Source: an uncultured Oscillospiraceae bacterium
Lineage (GTDB): Bacteria > Bacillota > Clostridia > Oscillospirales > Oscillospiraceae
DNA: 64,000 bases
Direction of reading: 5' to 3'
Assembly (NCBI GenBank): GCA_944386985.1
Contig: CALXDD010000003.1
Location: forward strand, 1-64,000
The stretch's first letter is position 1, and every line of letters begins with the position of its first letter. Of this stretch, positions 23,476 to 31,363 are shown in pieces. The notes under the pieces are model-generated. The model saw nothing but the letters and a program-made list of their open reading frames with translations, ran no database searches and was not told the origin of the DNA. Both the position numbers and the translations under genes were made by a program.

Positions 23476-24129
23476 CTAAGAATGATCCCGGTGGGGGATC
23501 TGAGACTGCTCCGTGGTAAAGGCGGATTCCAGGAATTTCAGCAGTTCCCGCTCCACCAGACCCTCCTCCGGCAGCGAGCCGCCGCCGTAGAGAGCGAACC
23601 GGGCGCGGTAGTAGTCGCAGCAGTATGAAAACTGCAGCATCATCAGGAGATTATCGAAAAAGAAGGCGAAGAGCCGGGGGTCCATGTCCCCCCGCAGGTC
23701 TCCCTGTACCTGGGCTCTGGCGATAAAGGCGGTGTAGAGCCGGGCGGTGACCCCCTCGATCTCCTCTGCCAGCTGCCGGGCCTGGTCCCCGCTGGCGGCG
23801 GTGATCTGGTGGTACATCCGGATGTGGTTGGGGTGGGTGTGAGCAAAGGTCTGAAGGGCGCGGATGATGGCTTCGGCGTAGCGGAGAAGCTTCTCCTCCC
23901 GGGCCGTCACCTCCTCCAGCACCTGCTCCAGGGCAGCTAAGCTGTGGCGCAGGCATGCCTGAAAGAAGGCCTCCTTGTTTTCATAGTACTTGTACAGCAC
24001 CCCCACGCTGATTTCCGCCCGGCGGGCGATGTCAGCCATGCCAGCGCCGTGGAGCCCGCTTTCGGCGAAGGCGGCGATGCCGGTTTCCAGGATCTCCTCC
24101 TGCTTTGCCTCCGTCAGCTTTCTCCCCAC
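23476..24129 (-). CDS. TetR-family regulator of the aminotransferase/aldolase/kinase operon
   Basis: A 217-residue regulator with a classic N-terminal TetR helix-turn-helix: AFAESGLHGAGMADIARRAE then ISVGVLYKYYENKEAFF. The C-terminal domain is all-helical and presumably binds an operon metabolite. It is encoded inside the operon it probably controls; the dyad GTGAA-6-TTCAC directly downstream of the operon promoter is a candidate binding site. Confidence 0.8.
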   Translation of the reverse strand: MGRKLTEAKQEEILETGIAAFAESGLHGAGMADIARRAEISVGVLYKYYENKEAFFQACLRHSLAALEQVLEEVTAREEKLLRYAEAIIRALQTFAHTHPNHIRMYHQITAASGDQARQLAEEIEGVTARLYTAFIARAQVQGDLRGDMDPRLFAFFFDNLLMMLQFSYCCDYYRARFALYGGGSLPEEGLVERELLKFLESAFTTEQSQIPHRDHS

Positions 24130-24133
24130 GTCT

Positions 24134-25234
24134 TCACCCCTTCCGTTTGGCGTATTGGGTCACATAGAGGGTCCGCTGGAGAAGAGCGTCCCCCCGGCCC
24201 AGGGGGCGGCTTCTGGATACCGCCCCGGCGAAGCGGCTGGCGGTGCAGCCCTTTTCCAGCAGGTGGGCCGCCGCCCGGGCATCCTCCAGGCAGTTGCCGG
24301 TGCAGAGAGCCCCGGCCTCCCGGAGCAGCACCGCATTCCTTCCCCGGAGGCCTCGTAGGACTTGCTGGGGACTGGGGGAGACGCAGAGAAGGTTTGCTCC
24401 GGCGATCTGGGCCTGGTCGTCCAGCATGGGTCGGAGAGGCTTACCGGAAACGCTCATGGCCACCGTGTCCCGGCCCCGCTGGTGGACCACCGCCTGGGCC
24501 GAGGTGCCCCAGTAGATAGCGGCGTGGAGAGCGGCGGCGGGAGGCAGGGAGGAGGGCTCCGCCACCGGGTAGACCTGGGTTTTCTCACCGATGGTGAGGT
24601 AGAAGAGGACACCCTGGCGGACGCTCTCTCCAAAGTCCGGCACATAGAGGGGCAGGTCGGGGATGGGCAGCGTTTTCTGCACCTTCTTTCCGCAGACCTC
24701 CTCCAAGGCCTCCGCCACGGCGAAGGCGTGGTCCATGCTCTGGCCCAGGCACACCGCACCGTGGTGCCGCAGCAGGATGGCGGGGCTCCGGGGCCAGTCC
24801 TCCATCTCTCTGGCCACCGCCTGGCGCAGCTGGTCGGTGGAGGGAAGGCCGTAGGCGGCGCAGGGGACCCGCCCCCCCAGCAGGGGGTGGCTGGTCACCA
24901 GATCCATCCCCGCCACCCCCAGGACGCTGGCCATGTCCTGGTGGGTGTGGATGACGAAGGAGACCTCCGGCCGCAGCCGGTAAGCGTCGGCGTGGATGCC
25001 CTTCTCACTGGAGGGTTTTCGGTCCCCCTCCCAGGAGCCGTCCCGGCCGTCCACCAGCACCAGCTGCTGGGGCTTCATGGTGTCGTAGGCCATGCCGCTG
25101 GGAGTGATGATGAAGTGGGTGTCCGACACCCGGGCGCTGATATTGCCCCACGTCCGGGCAACCAGACCCTTTTCCAGCAGCTTCCGTCCCGCCTCCGCCA
25201 CCAGCTCTCTTGCTTCAAGCTCTGTATAGGCCAT
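24134..25234 (-). CDS. Class II aldolase/adducin family protein with duplicated domain
   Basis: A 366-residue protein made of two tandem class II aldolase/adducin-like halves. The first (about 1-190) has the zinc triad region: VIHTHQDMAS (H-x-H) and LLRHHGAVCLG, and resembles fuculose-phosphate aldolase and its relatives. The second half (about 210-366) keeps the fold pattern (VVHQRGRDTVAMS, NAVLLREAGALCTGN) but lacks the histidines, so it is probably structural. Typical single-domain enzymes have about 210-230 residues. The gene starts 5 nt after the aminotransferase stop. Retro-aldol cleavage of a phosphorylated substrate is the likely role; specificity unknown. Confidence 0.8.
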   Translation of the reverse strand: MAYTELEARELVAEAGRKLLEKGLVARTWGNISARVSDTHFIITPSGMAYDTMKPQQLVLVDGRDGSWEGDRKPSSEKGIHADAYRLRPEVSFVIHTHQDMASVLGVAGMDLVTSHPLLGGRVPCAAYGLPSTDQLRQAVAREMEDWPRSPAILLRHHGAVCLGQSMDHAFAVAEALEEVCGKKVQKTLPIPDLPLYVPDFGESVRQGVLFYLTIGEKTQVYPVAEPSSLPPAAALHAAIYWGTSAQAVVHQRGRDTVAMSVSGKPLRPMLDDQAQIAGANLLCVSPSPQQVLRGLRGRNAVLLREAGALCTGNCLEDARAAAHLLEKGCTASRFAGAVSRSRPLGRGDALLQRTLYVTQYAKRKG

Positions 25235-25239
25235 TTCTT

Positions 25240-26724
25240 TTACCCCTCAATGAGACCGCAGCCCGCCAGCACCCGGTCAAACCGGCTGAGCACGTCGTCG
25301 ATCATCTCCTCGGTGTAGGCGGCGCTGGTATAGAGCCGGGAGCCCGCCAGGGTGACGATGCCCTCGGCCATGTAGGCCGCGCCCATGTGCTCCATCTCCT
25401 TCTGGCGGATGCCCGTCTCCTTGAGAATGTGGGGGATGGTCCAGGGCTTTTTCCAGTCGATGGCGAAGTGCATGGTGCCAACGCTGTCTAAATGGCAGAT
25501 GGAGCCCTGGTTGAAGGCCACAAAGGGCAGGTGGTACTTCTCAATGAGCCCCTGGAGGCCCTTCGTCAGCCGATCGCCCATCCGTCCCGCCACCTCGCAG
25601 GCGTTGGTCCGCTCAATTTCGCACAGGGCATAGTAACCCGCGGCGCAGGAGATGGGAGTGGCCGCCATGGTGCCCCCGCACATGGCCTTGGACACCTTCT
25701 TCCCCGAGGAGTCGAGACCGGCCCCCAGGTGGGCCATGCAGTCGGCGTGGCCGCCTACGCCGCCGGCGCCGGGGTAGCCGCCGGCAATGATTTTGCCGAA
25801 CACCGTGAGGTCCGGGTCCACCCCGAAGTAGCCCTGGGCGCCGCTGAGGCCGATGCGGAAACCGGTGACCACCTCATCGAAGATAAGCAGAGCGCCGTAA
25901 TCGTGGGCCAGCTTGGCGGCCCCCCGGACGAATTCCTTGCTGACGGGCCGAGTGCCGCTCTCGGGGCCCATGGGCTCCAGGAACACAGCGGCGGTGCCGC
26001 CGTTGAGCCGGTTGGCCTTCAGCTTCCGCTCCAGGTCCTCTAAGTCGTTGGGGAAGAACTCATCGGTGTGCTTGAACACATAGCCGGGCACGCCCTTGGA
26101 AAGGAGCCCCTTGGTGCCGGGGATGCGGATGCCGTAGGCCAGCTGGTCGGACCAGCCGTGGTAGGCCCCGCCCATCTTCAAAATGTTCTTCTTGCCGGTT
26201 TTCAGCCGGGCGATGCGGACGGCGCACATGTCCGCCTCCGTGCCGGAGCCCAGCATGCGGAACATCTCCACCGATGGTACCAGATCAGAGATCTTCTTGG
26301 CCAGCTTGTATTCGAATTCGTGGAAAAGGCCGGTGGAGGGACCGCAGGTCTTGAGAAGGTCGATGACCTGGTCCCGCACCGCCGGCATGTTGCTGCCGAG
26401 AATGGTGGGGCCGCCGGCCTGGAGCAGGTCGTAGTACCAGTTGCCGTCGATGTCGTAGAGCTTGGCCCCCTCCGCCTTGGTGATGACGATAGGGAAGGGG
26501 TAGTTGAAGGCCAGGTTGTGCTGGACCCCGCCGGGGATCACTTTCTTTGCCTGGGCGATCATGGCCTTGGACTGGGGGCACTTCTCCTCAAAGTAGTGCT
26601 GTACATAGTCCGCCAGCTTGTCCCGGCGGATGGAGTAGACCGGTTTTTCAATAAGCCGGTCCAGCTGTGCCGTCACCGCCTCCGCATCCAGATATTCGTC
26701 AATCGCAAATCCGTTGTAAGCCAT
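25240..26724 (-). CDS. Class III (glutamate-1-semialdehyde-type) aminotransferase
   Basis: A 494-residue PLP enzyme of the HemL-like class III aminotransferase family. LGSGTEADMCAVRIAR binds cofactor phosphate, AYHGWSDQ and IFDEVVTGFR are family motifs (the Asp pairs with the PLP nitrogen), and the Schiff-base lysine is in FGKIIAGGYP. It is about 60 residues longer than HemL because of an N-terminal extension (1-60). No heme genes are nearby; it heads an operon with an aldolase, a TetR regulator and an FGGY kinase, which suggests deamination of an amino sugar, amino polyol or amino acid rather than tetrapyrrole synthesis. Confidence 0.85.
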   Translation of the reverse strand: MAYNGFAIDEYLDAEAVTAQLDRLIEKPVYSIRRDKLADYVQHYFEEKCPQSKAMIAQAKKVIPGGVQHNLAFNYPFPIVITKAEGAKLYDIDGNWYYDLLQAGGPTILGSNMPAVRDQVIDLLKTCGPSTGLFHEFEYKLAKKISDLVPSVEMFRMLGSGTEADMCAVRIARLKTGKKNILKMGGAYHGWSDQLAYGIRIPGTKGLLSKGVPGYVFKHTDEFFPNDLEDLERKLKANRLNGGTAAVFLEPMGPESGTRPVSKEFVRGAAKLAHDYGALLIFDEVVTGFRIGLSGAQGYFGVDPDLTVFGKIIAGGYPGAGGVGGHADCMAHLGAGLDSSGKKVSKAMCGGTMAATPISCAAGYYALCEIERTNACEVAGRMGDRLTKGLQGLIEKYHLPFVAFNQGSICHLDSVGTMHFAIDWKKPWTIPHILKETGIRQKEMEHMGAAYMAEGIVTLAGSRLYTSAAYTEEMIDDVLSRFDRVLAGCGLIEG

Positions 26725-26762
26725 AACAATGCCTCCTCATATGAGTTTCTCCATCAATATTC

Positions 26763-26778
26763 GTGAATTTTGGTTCAC
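26763..26778. promoter_or_regulatory. Candidate TetR operator
   Basis: GTGAATTTTGGTTCAC contains the dyad GTGAA-6-TTCAC. It lies just downstream of the minus-strand -10 box, where a bound repressor would block the operon. Confidence 0.45.
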
Positions 26779-26791
26779 ATTTTATAAAAAC

Positions 26792-26820
26792 AGCGTACCA
26801 TGTCCGCCGTCTTCTGTCAA
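26792..26820 (-). promoter_or_regulatory. Promoter of the aminotransferase operon
   Basis: On the minus strand a perfect TTGACA (26815-26820) is followed after 17 nt by TACGCT (26792-26797), about 70 nt before the aminotransferase start. Confidence 0.65.
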
Positions 26821-26866
26821 CAGTTGGGAGAGGAACGGGAGAAGAAAAAATGGGAGGGACAGAAGA

Positions 26867-26898
26867 AGAGCGTGGGCACCCACAGGTGCCCACGCTCT
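26867..26898. terminator. Strong hairpin terminator
   Basis: AGAGCGTGGGCACC and its exact complement with a 4-nt loop, between the aminotransferase promoter region and the end of the anti-sigma-like gene. Confidence 0.75.
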
Positions 26899-26933
26899 TG
26901 GCTTTCTCCGGCTGTCTGCCGCAGAAAAGTGCA

Positions 26934-28310
26934 TCAGGGAATTACGACCCAGGCGGCCCGCTGGTCCAGACCCTCATCGCGGTTTTCCATGGCGGCGCAC
27001 AGATCCAGGGACCAAGCGTCAAGGAAGACCAGACAGTCGGCATCCAGGCAGCCGTCCCGGATGTCGGGGGCGGCGGAGAGCTCCACCGTTTTCCCGTTTA
27101 CCAGGGCGGTGGTTTCTCCCTCCGTGAGGATGATGGTGACGTCCCGGAAGGTCAAAATTGCGCTGCGGCTGGCGTTGTCCCACACACAGGAGGCGCCCAG
27201 CCCGTCGCACAGCGCCCGTACGGAGACGGCGAACCCCATCTTATCGTTCAGCGGTTCCTTCAGTTCCAGCTGGAAGGGGGTGGGCAGACCGGATACGTCC
27301 ACCTCATAAGATTTGCTCCCATCCAGGGGATAGGCGATTCCCTCAAAGACCACCGCCTCCAACTCCGACAGATTCTGTACGGTCCGGAAAGCGTGATTGG
27401 AGGAGAGCGTCACCACGTCTCCATCCCGATGACTGCTGCCGCCTTTGGACAGGTCGGACACCAGCTGGGACCAGCTGTACAGAGTCCCATCCGTTTTCAG
27501 GAAGGCGGGCACCGGGCGGCTCTCACATGCGGCGGGATATGTGTAGTCCAGGGTGAGGCCCAGGGGAGTGAGTGTGACGGCTTCCAGCGTCACCGGACCG
27601 CCGTCGGCGTGCTCTAAAGTACCGGCGCCGGTCCCTTTTGCCCCGATGGTTACGGTGACGGACTGGGCGAGTGTAAGCGGCACCTCCAGCCACAATCCTT
27701 CCTCCATGGCGTTCAGCCGGATGGACACGGTCTCCGGGGTGGTGCCCAACATCAGTTCCATGCCCCAGGTGCGGGAGGTGTCGGTGCGGAGGTTCTCCTC
27801 CTCAGAAGTGCCGACAGAGCAAATAGAGACCCCGCTTTCCTCATCTTCTTCTGTGGGAGGGGAAGTGAACGCCCAGGTATCCATGTTTTCAAAGTCGTCT
27901 GCCATCAGGGCCTGGACCGCCTGAGGCGTTTTGGCCTCCACAGTGAGCACCAGGTAAGCGATGCTGTCATCCGCTGCGGAGCTGGTGACAGTAAGGATAT
28001 AATTGTCGTCTTCCACAGAATGGGGCTGGGTGTCCATCAAAGCCTCCCCGGCCTCCGAACTGCCGCCGAAGAAGGCGTCCAACACGGTCCAGTTTTGGGC
28101 CACCGCCAGGGCGGAGCCGGTGAGGGCCAGCACGGCGGCTACTAAAATGGCCGCAGCTCTTATTTTTTGTCTCATATGGCGTTTCCTTTCTGAAGGAACG
28201 GCATCCAGAGAGGTGTTGACCTGTTGAAGCACTGCGTGGGGCCGTGGGGCCGGGCCAGGCCCGTCCAGCGGCACCACGCTGTCCCACAAGTCCTGCAGAG
28301 GGGATTTCAT
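26934..28310 (-). CDS. Membrane anti-sigma-like protein with C-terminal stalk-type domain
   Basis: A 458-residue protein starting by 4-nt overlap with the ECF sigma gene. A cytosolic N-terminus (about 1-48) is followed by one membrane helix (about 51-70, AAAILVAAVLALTGSALAVA) and a large extracytoplasmic region. The last ~90 residues (GFAVSVRALCDGLGASCVWD, ILTFRDVTIILTEG, LVNGKTVELSAAPDI) look like the copper-amine-oxidase-N-type stalk domain common in clostridial surface proteins. The arrangement matches DUF4179-like anti-sigma partners. It probably holds the sigma factor at the membrane and releases it on envelope signals; this is inferred from the pair. Confidence 0.7.
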   Translation of the reverse strand: MKSPLQDLWDSVVPLDGPGPAPRPHAVLQQVNTSLDAVPSERKRHMRQKIRAAAILVAAVLALTGSALAVAQNWTVLDAFFGGSSEAGEALMDTQPHSVEDDNYILTVTSSAADDSIAYLVLTVEAKTPQAVQALMADDFENMDTWAFTSPPTEEDEESGVSICSVGTSEEENLRTDTSRTWGMELMLGTTPETVSIRLNAMEEGLWLEVPLTLAQSVTVTIGAKGTGAGTLEHADGGPVTLEAVTLTPLGLTLDYTYPAACESRPVPAFLKTDGTLYSWSQLVSDLSKGGSSHRDGDVVTLSSNHAFRTVQNLSELEAVVFEGIAYPLDGSKSYEVDVSGLPTPFQLELKEPLNDKMGFAVSVRALCDGLGASCVWDNASRSAILTFRDVTIILTEGETTALVNGKTVELSAAPDIRDGCLDADCLVFLDAWSLDLCAAMENRDEGLDQRAAWVVIP

Positions 28311-28852
28311 GGCTTTTCCGCTCCTTCCATCAGTTGTTGTTTCAGCTTCCGTCTTCCGCGGAGCAGCCGCTGCTTGGCGGCGGACACGCCCATGCCAAGG
28401 GCCTGGGCTACATCTTTTAGCTTATCGTCCTGGTAGTAATAGCGCAGAAAAAGCGTGCGGTCGGGCTCGTCCAATCCGTTGACCGCCTCCCATAGCCTGG
28501 CGGACCACTCCCGGCGTTCCGCCTCCTCCTCGGGGCCCTGCTGGCGATTATCGGGGATGCCGCTGTCCAGGGGCATAGTTTCCCGGTTGCGGCGCAGCCA
28601 GTCCCGGGCCTTGTTCCGGGCCACGGTTCCCAGCCATGGCCGCAGTCCCTGGTCCGGATTCAGTTCCTCCCGGTGGAGCCACAGAGCAAGAAAGACGTCC
28701 GCTGACAGCTCCTCCACGTCCTCCCGGCAGGCGCGGCCTGCCAGTACGCCGCAGATCACAGCCCCCACATAGGGGGTAAACTGGAGCACAGCCCGTTCCA
28801 GGGCGGACCGGCTGTGGCGATTCAGTTTTCGTATCAGCGCTTTTTCGTCCAT
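28307..28852 (-). CDS. ECF-family RNA polymerase sigma factor
   Basis: A 181-residue sigma-70 protein with region 2 (about 20-90; DVEELSADVFLALW, LRPWLGTVARNKARDWLRR) and region 4 (about 120-175; LDEPDRTLFLRYYYQDDKLK, DVAQALGMGVSAAKQRLLRGR). No sigma 1.1 or region 3, as in ECF factors. The next gene overlaps by 4 nt and encodes its probable anti-sigma. A TGTAAC-16-CGTA element upstream resembles ECF promoters and suggests autoregulation. Confidence 0.9.
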   Translation of the reverse strand: MDEKALIRKLNRHSRSALERAVLQFTPYVGAVICGVLAGRACREDVEELSADVFLALWLHREELNPDQGLRPWLGTVARNKARDWLRRNRETMPLDSGIPDNRQQGPEEEAERREWSARLWEAVNGLDEPDRTLFLRYYYQDDKLKDVAQALGMGVSAAKQRLLRGRRKLKQQLMEGAEKP

Positions 28853-28918
28853 AGCTCCCGCTTCCTCCGTTCTGCCTGGGGGTGTTAAACCGTGCGCGCG
28901 TTCGGTTCTATCTTACCA

Positions 28919-28944
28919 TACGATGGGAATGGTATTTGGTTACA
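28919..28944 (-). promoter_or_regulatory. Candidate ECF-type autoregulatory promoter
   Basis: On the minus strand TGTAAC (28939-28944), 16 nt, CGTA (28919-28922). This matches the TGAAAC-N16/17-CGTA pattern of SigW/SigX-type promoters, about 65 nt before the sigma start. Confidence 0.5.
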
Positions 28945-29099
28945 GAAATTGGCAAAAAATTTGGAGCAGTGTGGGAGATGCGCCGCGGAGAAATTTGCAA
29001 AACAGAAAGACAGCCGTATTTCAAGGAATGGTGCTATGAAATGTTGGGAATTTGCAGTAAAAAAGCTAACTATAAATAAACCTTTGCAGTCAACGTTTC

Positions 29100-29116
29100 T
29101 CGGGAGAATCTCCCGA
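29100..29116. repeat. Perfect 17-nt palindrome
   Basis: TCGGGAGA-A-TCTCCCGA, 14 nt before the AAAGGAGG site of the disrupted small ORF. It could be an operator or a short leader hairpin. Confidence 0.6.
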
Positions 29117-29146
29117 TACGCTCTTACGACAAAGGAGGCATGAAGC

Positions 29147-29260
29147 ATGCAGAAAAAAATCTGAGGATGTGTTTTGATCGGGACAGCGGTTCTGCTGGCA
29201 TTCTTTACAATCTTTTTCTCTGGATCTGCTGACTTGCCTGCTTTTCTGCCTGCGCTCTGA
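29147..29260 (+). pseudogene. Small hydrophobic-peptide ORF interrupted by TGA
   Basis: An excellent AAAGGAGG site lies 8 nt before ATG at 29147. The frame reads MQKKI, then TGA (29162-29164), then GCVLIGTAVLLAFFTIFFSG and a short Ala/Leu/Pro tail to TGA at 29258-29260. Ignoring the internal TGA it would be a 37-codon single-TM peptide; one base change (TGG to TGA) would explain it. Recoding is possible but no selenocysteine element is recognised. It could also be two unrelated short frames. Confidence 0.4.
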
Positions 29261-29681
29261 GCATCTGCTAAGGGAAGAGGACCAGCAGAATTAAAGAGAG
29301 GAAACTCAAAATACCGTAAAGGCCGGGAGCATCTCAAATGATCTTCCCGTCCTTTTTCCCAAGCAGGGAGGAGGAAATTCACCTTGCCGCAGATAAAGTT
29401 TTAGCAAATGTTATTGAAACTGACACTAAGTTTTGATAAACTGAGTGCACAACACATTTGAAAGTTTCATTTTAGCTGGAGCATTCTTATATTGGGCAGA
29501 ATGCCGCCTTCGCACCGGTACAGTGTTGGGGATGGTGTTCCACAGTGTTTAAGGCAAGGCATTGGGTTTTCTGTGCACGGCTTTGACTGTACTTTTTTAT
29601 TGGGGAGATCATCCCGTAAGAGATGTGTTTGCAAAATAACGGGATTTGGTCTGAAAATAGGAAAAGAAAGGTTATATGATT

Positions 29682-30311
29682 ATGAGAAAATTTCTTGCAT
29701 TATCTTTTGCGGCCATGCTGCTGGCACTTTGCGCCTGCGCTGATACGGGCGGCTCCGCACAATCCAGTGACCCCGGCGACGATGCCGCCGAAGTACAGTA
29801 CGATTATCAGCTGAAAGCCGGCGAACCGGCAGAGGTCTACGACGTGACCTTTGCGGATATGGTCACTGTCACTATTGACCCTTCCAGTACGCGGGACGGC
29901 GCCAATGAGCTGCGCAGCGATATCTATTTTGACAACTGCGTCTTTAACGGCGGTCTCACCATTGTGGGGGACTACCACGCCATGGTCAGTTTAGGGGGAG
30001 GCTGCTCGTTTGGCGATGGTTCCGTGATTACCTGCAGGGAGGCCACCCCTGGCGTTGCCAAGGAAACCACATTGGAAGACAACCGCATCAAAGTGTTTGT
30101 GGCCTGCGAGGGTGTTACCATAGAGACAGACTCCGCCATTGGCGTGCTGACCGATGGTCCCGATATTGTCTTTAACGGCATAGCATACAGGAAAACGGAA
30201 CTTGCACCGGACACTGCGTTCCTGGGGGTGTACAGTACCTACGAAGGGGACACGATGACGTATATCAAACTTGCCATCGGTGAAGATGACAGTGTAGAAT
30301 TTCTAAATTGA
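29682..30311 (+). CDS. Secreted lipoprotein of unknown function
   Basis: A 209-residue exported protein. The N-terminus MRKFLALSFAAMLLALCAC is a lipoprotein signal peptide; LCAC gives the lipobox with the second Cys as the likely lipidated residue. A Gly/Ser/Asp-rich linker follows, then a beta-rich domain (DIYFDNCVFNGGLTIVG, VSLGGGCSFGDGSVITC) with short repeated turns and several cysteines. No enzyme motif is seen. The ATG at 29682 is preferred over 29676 because AAAGG is 10 nt upstream. It stands alone; two hairpins follow. Confidence 0.75.
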   Translation: MRKFLALSFAAMLLALCACADTGGSAQSSDPGDDAAEVQYDYQLKAGEPAEVYDVTFADMVTVTIDPSSTRDGANELRSDIYFDNCVFNGGLTIVGDYHAMVSLGGGCSFGDGSVITCREATPGVAKETTLEDNRIKVFVACEGVTIETDSAIGVLTDGPDIVFNGIAYRKTELAPDTAFLGVYSTYEGDTMTYIKLAIGEDDSVEFLN

Positions 30312-30418
30312 TTTGGTTACAGGACACAGGCCCCTGCTGTCACAGACGGCAGGGGGCCTGCTATGGCACAGGGATGATAGTTGAGTAAGGGCAAAGCAAG
30401 ACAGGAATAATGCACAGG

Positions 30419-30452
30419 GCGGGAACATCTTAACCGATGCTCCCGCCGTTAT
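30419..30452 (+). terminator. Terminator after the lipoprotein gene
   Basis: GGCGGGAACATC pairs with GATGCTCCCGCC (one mismatch) and is followed by GTTATTTAT. A second GC-rich hairpin lies at about 30328-30360. Confidence 0.65.
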
Positions 30453-30485
30453 TTATATTTATTGTTACGCTTGTGTAAGGTTTGC

Positions 30486-30518
30486 TTGACTTATAAAGCA
30501 ATGCGTGTTATATTGCTT
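30486..30518 (+). promoter_or_regulatory. Promoter with overlapping inverted repeat for the XRE gene
   Basis: TTGACT (30486-30491), 17 nt, TATATT (30509-30514). The repeat AAGCAAT (30496-30502)/ATTGCTT (30512-30518) straddles the -10 box, a natural site for autorepression by the XRE protein. Confidence 0.65.
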
Positions 30519-30550
30519 GTGTCAGGTTAACATGATATGGAGGCGGGATT

Positions 30551-30757
30551 TTGAAAAACAAATTAAGAGAGCTTCGGGAAGAAAAAGGAATAACACAAAA
30601 ATGTTTAGGAGAAAAAGTACATGTATCTCGTCAGGCAATTAACGCAATTGAAACAGGGAAATTTGACCCATCGATATGGCTCGCATACGATCTTGCAAAG
30701 TTCTTTAATATGACGATTGAAGAATTATTTGACTTTGAAGGGAGCAAAAGGAAATGA
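30551..30757 (+). CDS. Small XRE-family (YozG-like) DNA-binding protein
   Basis: A 68-residue protein that is almost entirely an HTH_XRE domain: LRELREEKGITQKCLGEKV, VSRQAINAIETGKFDPS, LAKFFNMTIEELF. It uses a TTG start with GGAGG 7 nt upstream. It overlaps the next gene by 4 nt, the usual pairing of a compact XRE regulator with a membrane protein of DUF2178/DUF3796 kind. Codon use is AT-rich, unlike the surrounding genome, suggesting recent acquisition. Confidence 0.85.
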   Translation: MKNKLRELREEKGITQKCLGEKVHVSRQAINAIETGKFDPSIWLAYDLAKFFNMTIEELFDFEGSKRK

Positions 30758-31212
30758 GGATAATGAAAAATCCGTATATTAACGCCGCTGTGACTTCCGT
30801 TATATCCCTTGCTTATGCGGCTATATTTATCTTGACAAGCGGCCACATTGAGTTTGAACGAATACTCGATCATAGCCAGACTTTGAATAGTGCATTTTGG
30901 AATAACTGGTCTATATTTTTGCTCCATGGAAATCTCAAATATATCGGCTATGTTTATATCGCTGCTGCAATCAGCATTATCATTCTATCCATAATTCAAA
31001 AAAAGAACTATGATGAATATCAAGTCAGTATTTTGACAACAAGTTTTGTTGCGATGGGGGTTATTTTGCTGCTGCTATTTCCCGCGGCCCTTTTGCTGGT
31101 GTTGAGCGATCCCAATTATGCTGTGGAAATGCTCGTGTTTTTAATTGTTGTCCACTGGTTTGCTTTTTTAATTGCAAATTTAATTTATGCTATAAAATGG
31201 TGCAAAGGATAA
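30754..31212 (+). CDS. Four-TM membrane protein paired with the XRE regulator
   Basis: A 152-residue protein with four hydrophobic segments (about 12-32, 62-82, 92-116, 125-145) and a short lysine-rich end. No catalytic motif. ATGA overlap with the XRE gene shows translational coupling. Such pairs are common and poorly characterised in Firmicutes; possible roles are immunity to a peptide or envelope-stress sensing. AT-rich codon use sets it apart from flanking genes. Confidence 0.75.
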   Translation: MRIMKNPYINAAVTSVISLAYAAIFILTSGHIEFERILDHSQTLNSAFWNNWSIFLLHGNLKYIGYVYIAAAISIIILSIIQKKNYDEYQVSILTTSFVAMGVILLLLFPAALLLVLSDPNYAVEMLVFLIVVHWFAFLIANLIYAIKWCKG

Positions 31213-31241
31213 TATAGGGAGCGGCTATAACCACTTCGCAT

Positions 31242-31283
31242 AAACAGGGGAGACAAGAATGGAAATTCCTGTCTCCCCTGTTT
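31242..31283 (+). terminator. Terminator after the XRE/membrane pair
   Basis: AAACAGGGGAGACA pairs with TGTCTCCCCTGTTT around an imperfect AT-rich loop, giving A- and T-runs on both sides. Confidence 0.8.
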
Positions 31284-31312
31284 GTCGAAGCGAATTTTCA
31301 ATAGAAATGATA

Positions 31313-31354
31313 AATCCGAACTACATTATCCATTTGAATAATGTAGTTCGGATT
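31313..31354 (-). terminator. Long hairpin downstream of tRNA-Pro
   Basis: AATCCGAACTACATTAT and its exact complement with an 8-nt loop; with one bulge the stem extends to about 22 bp. On the minus strand a T-rich stretch follows, so it probably ends the tRNA-Pro transcript. Confidence 0.65.
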
Positions 31355-31363
31355 ATCATTGTT

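Larger units (their letters stand above)
28945..29681. other. AT-rich region with no supported intact gene
   Basis: About 740 bp of lower GC between the ECF operon and a lipoprotein gene. It holds a perfect palindrome at 29100-29116, a disrupted small ORF at 29147-29260, and a weak promoter candidate TTGAAA-17-TAAACT (29414-29442). Longer reading frames here lack ribosome sites and coding character. Confidence 0.55.

Noticed and set aside
25240-26724. Glutamate-1-semialdehyde aminotransferase of heme synthesis (hemL)
   Set aside because: About 60 residues too long, and located in a sugar/polyol-type catabolic operon.
28882-29079. 65-codon plus-strand frame after the ECF promoter
   Set aside because: No ribosome site, no recognisable domain, atypical composition.
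28885-29382. 165-codon open frame on the minus strand in the AT-rich gap
   Set aside because: No ribosome site and low-complexity, unlikely composition; it runs antisense through the palindrome and small ORF.
31313-31354. Remnant of a mobile-element terminal repeat
   Set aside because: A single hairpin with a short loop next to a tRNA 3' end is better explained as a terminator; no transposase is near.
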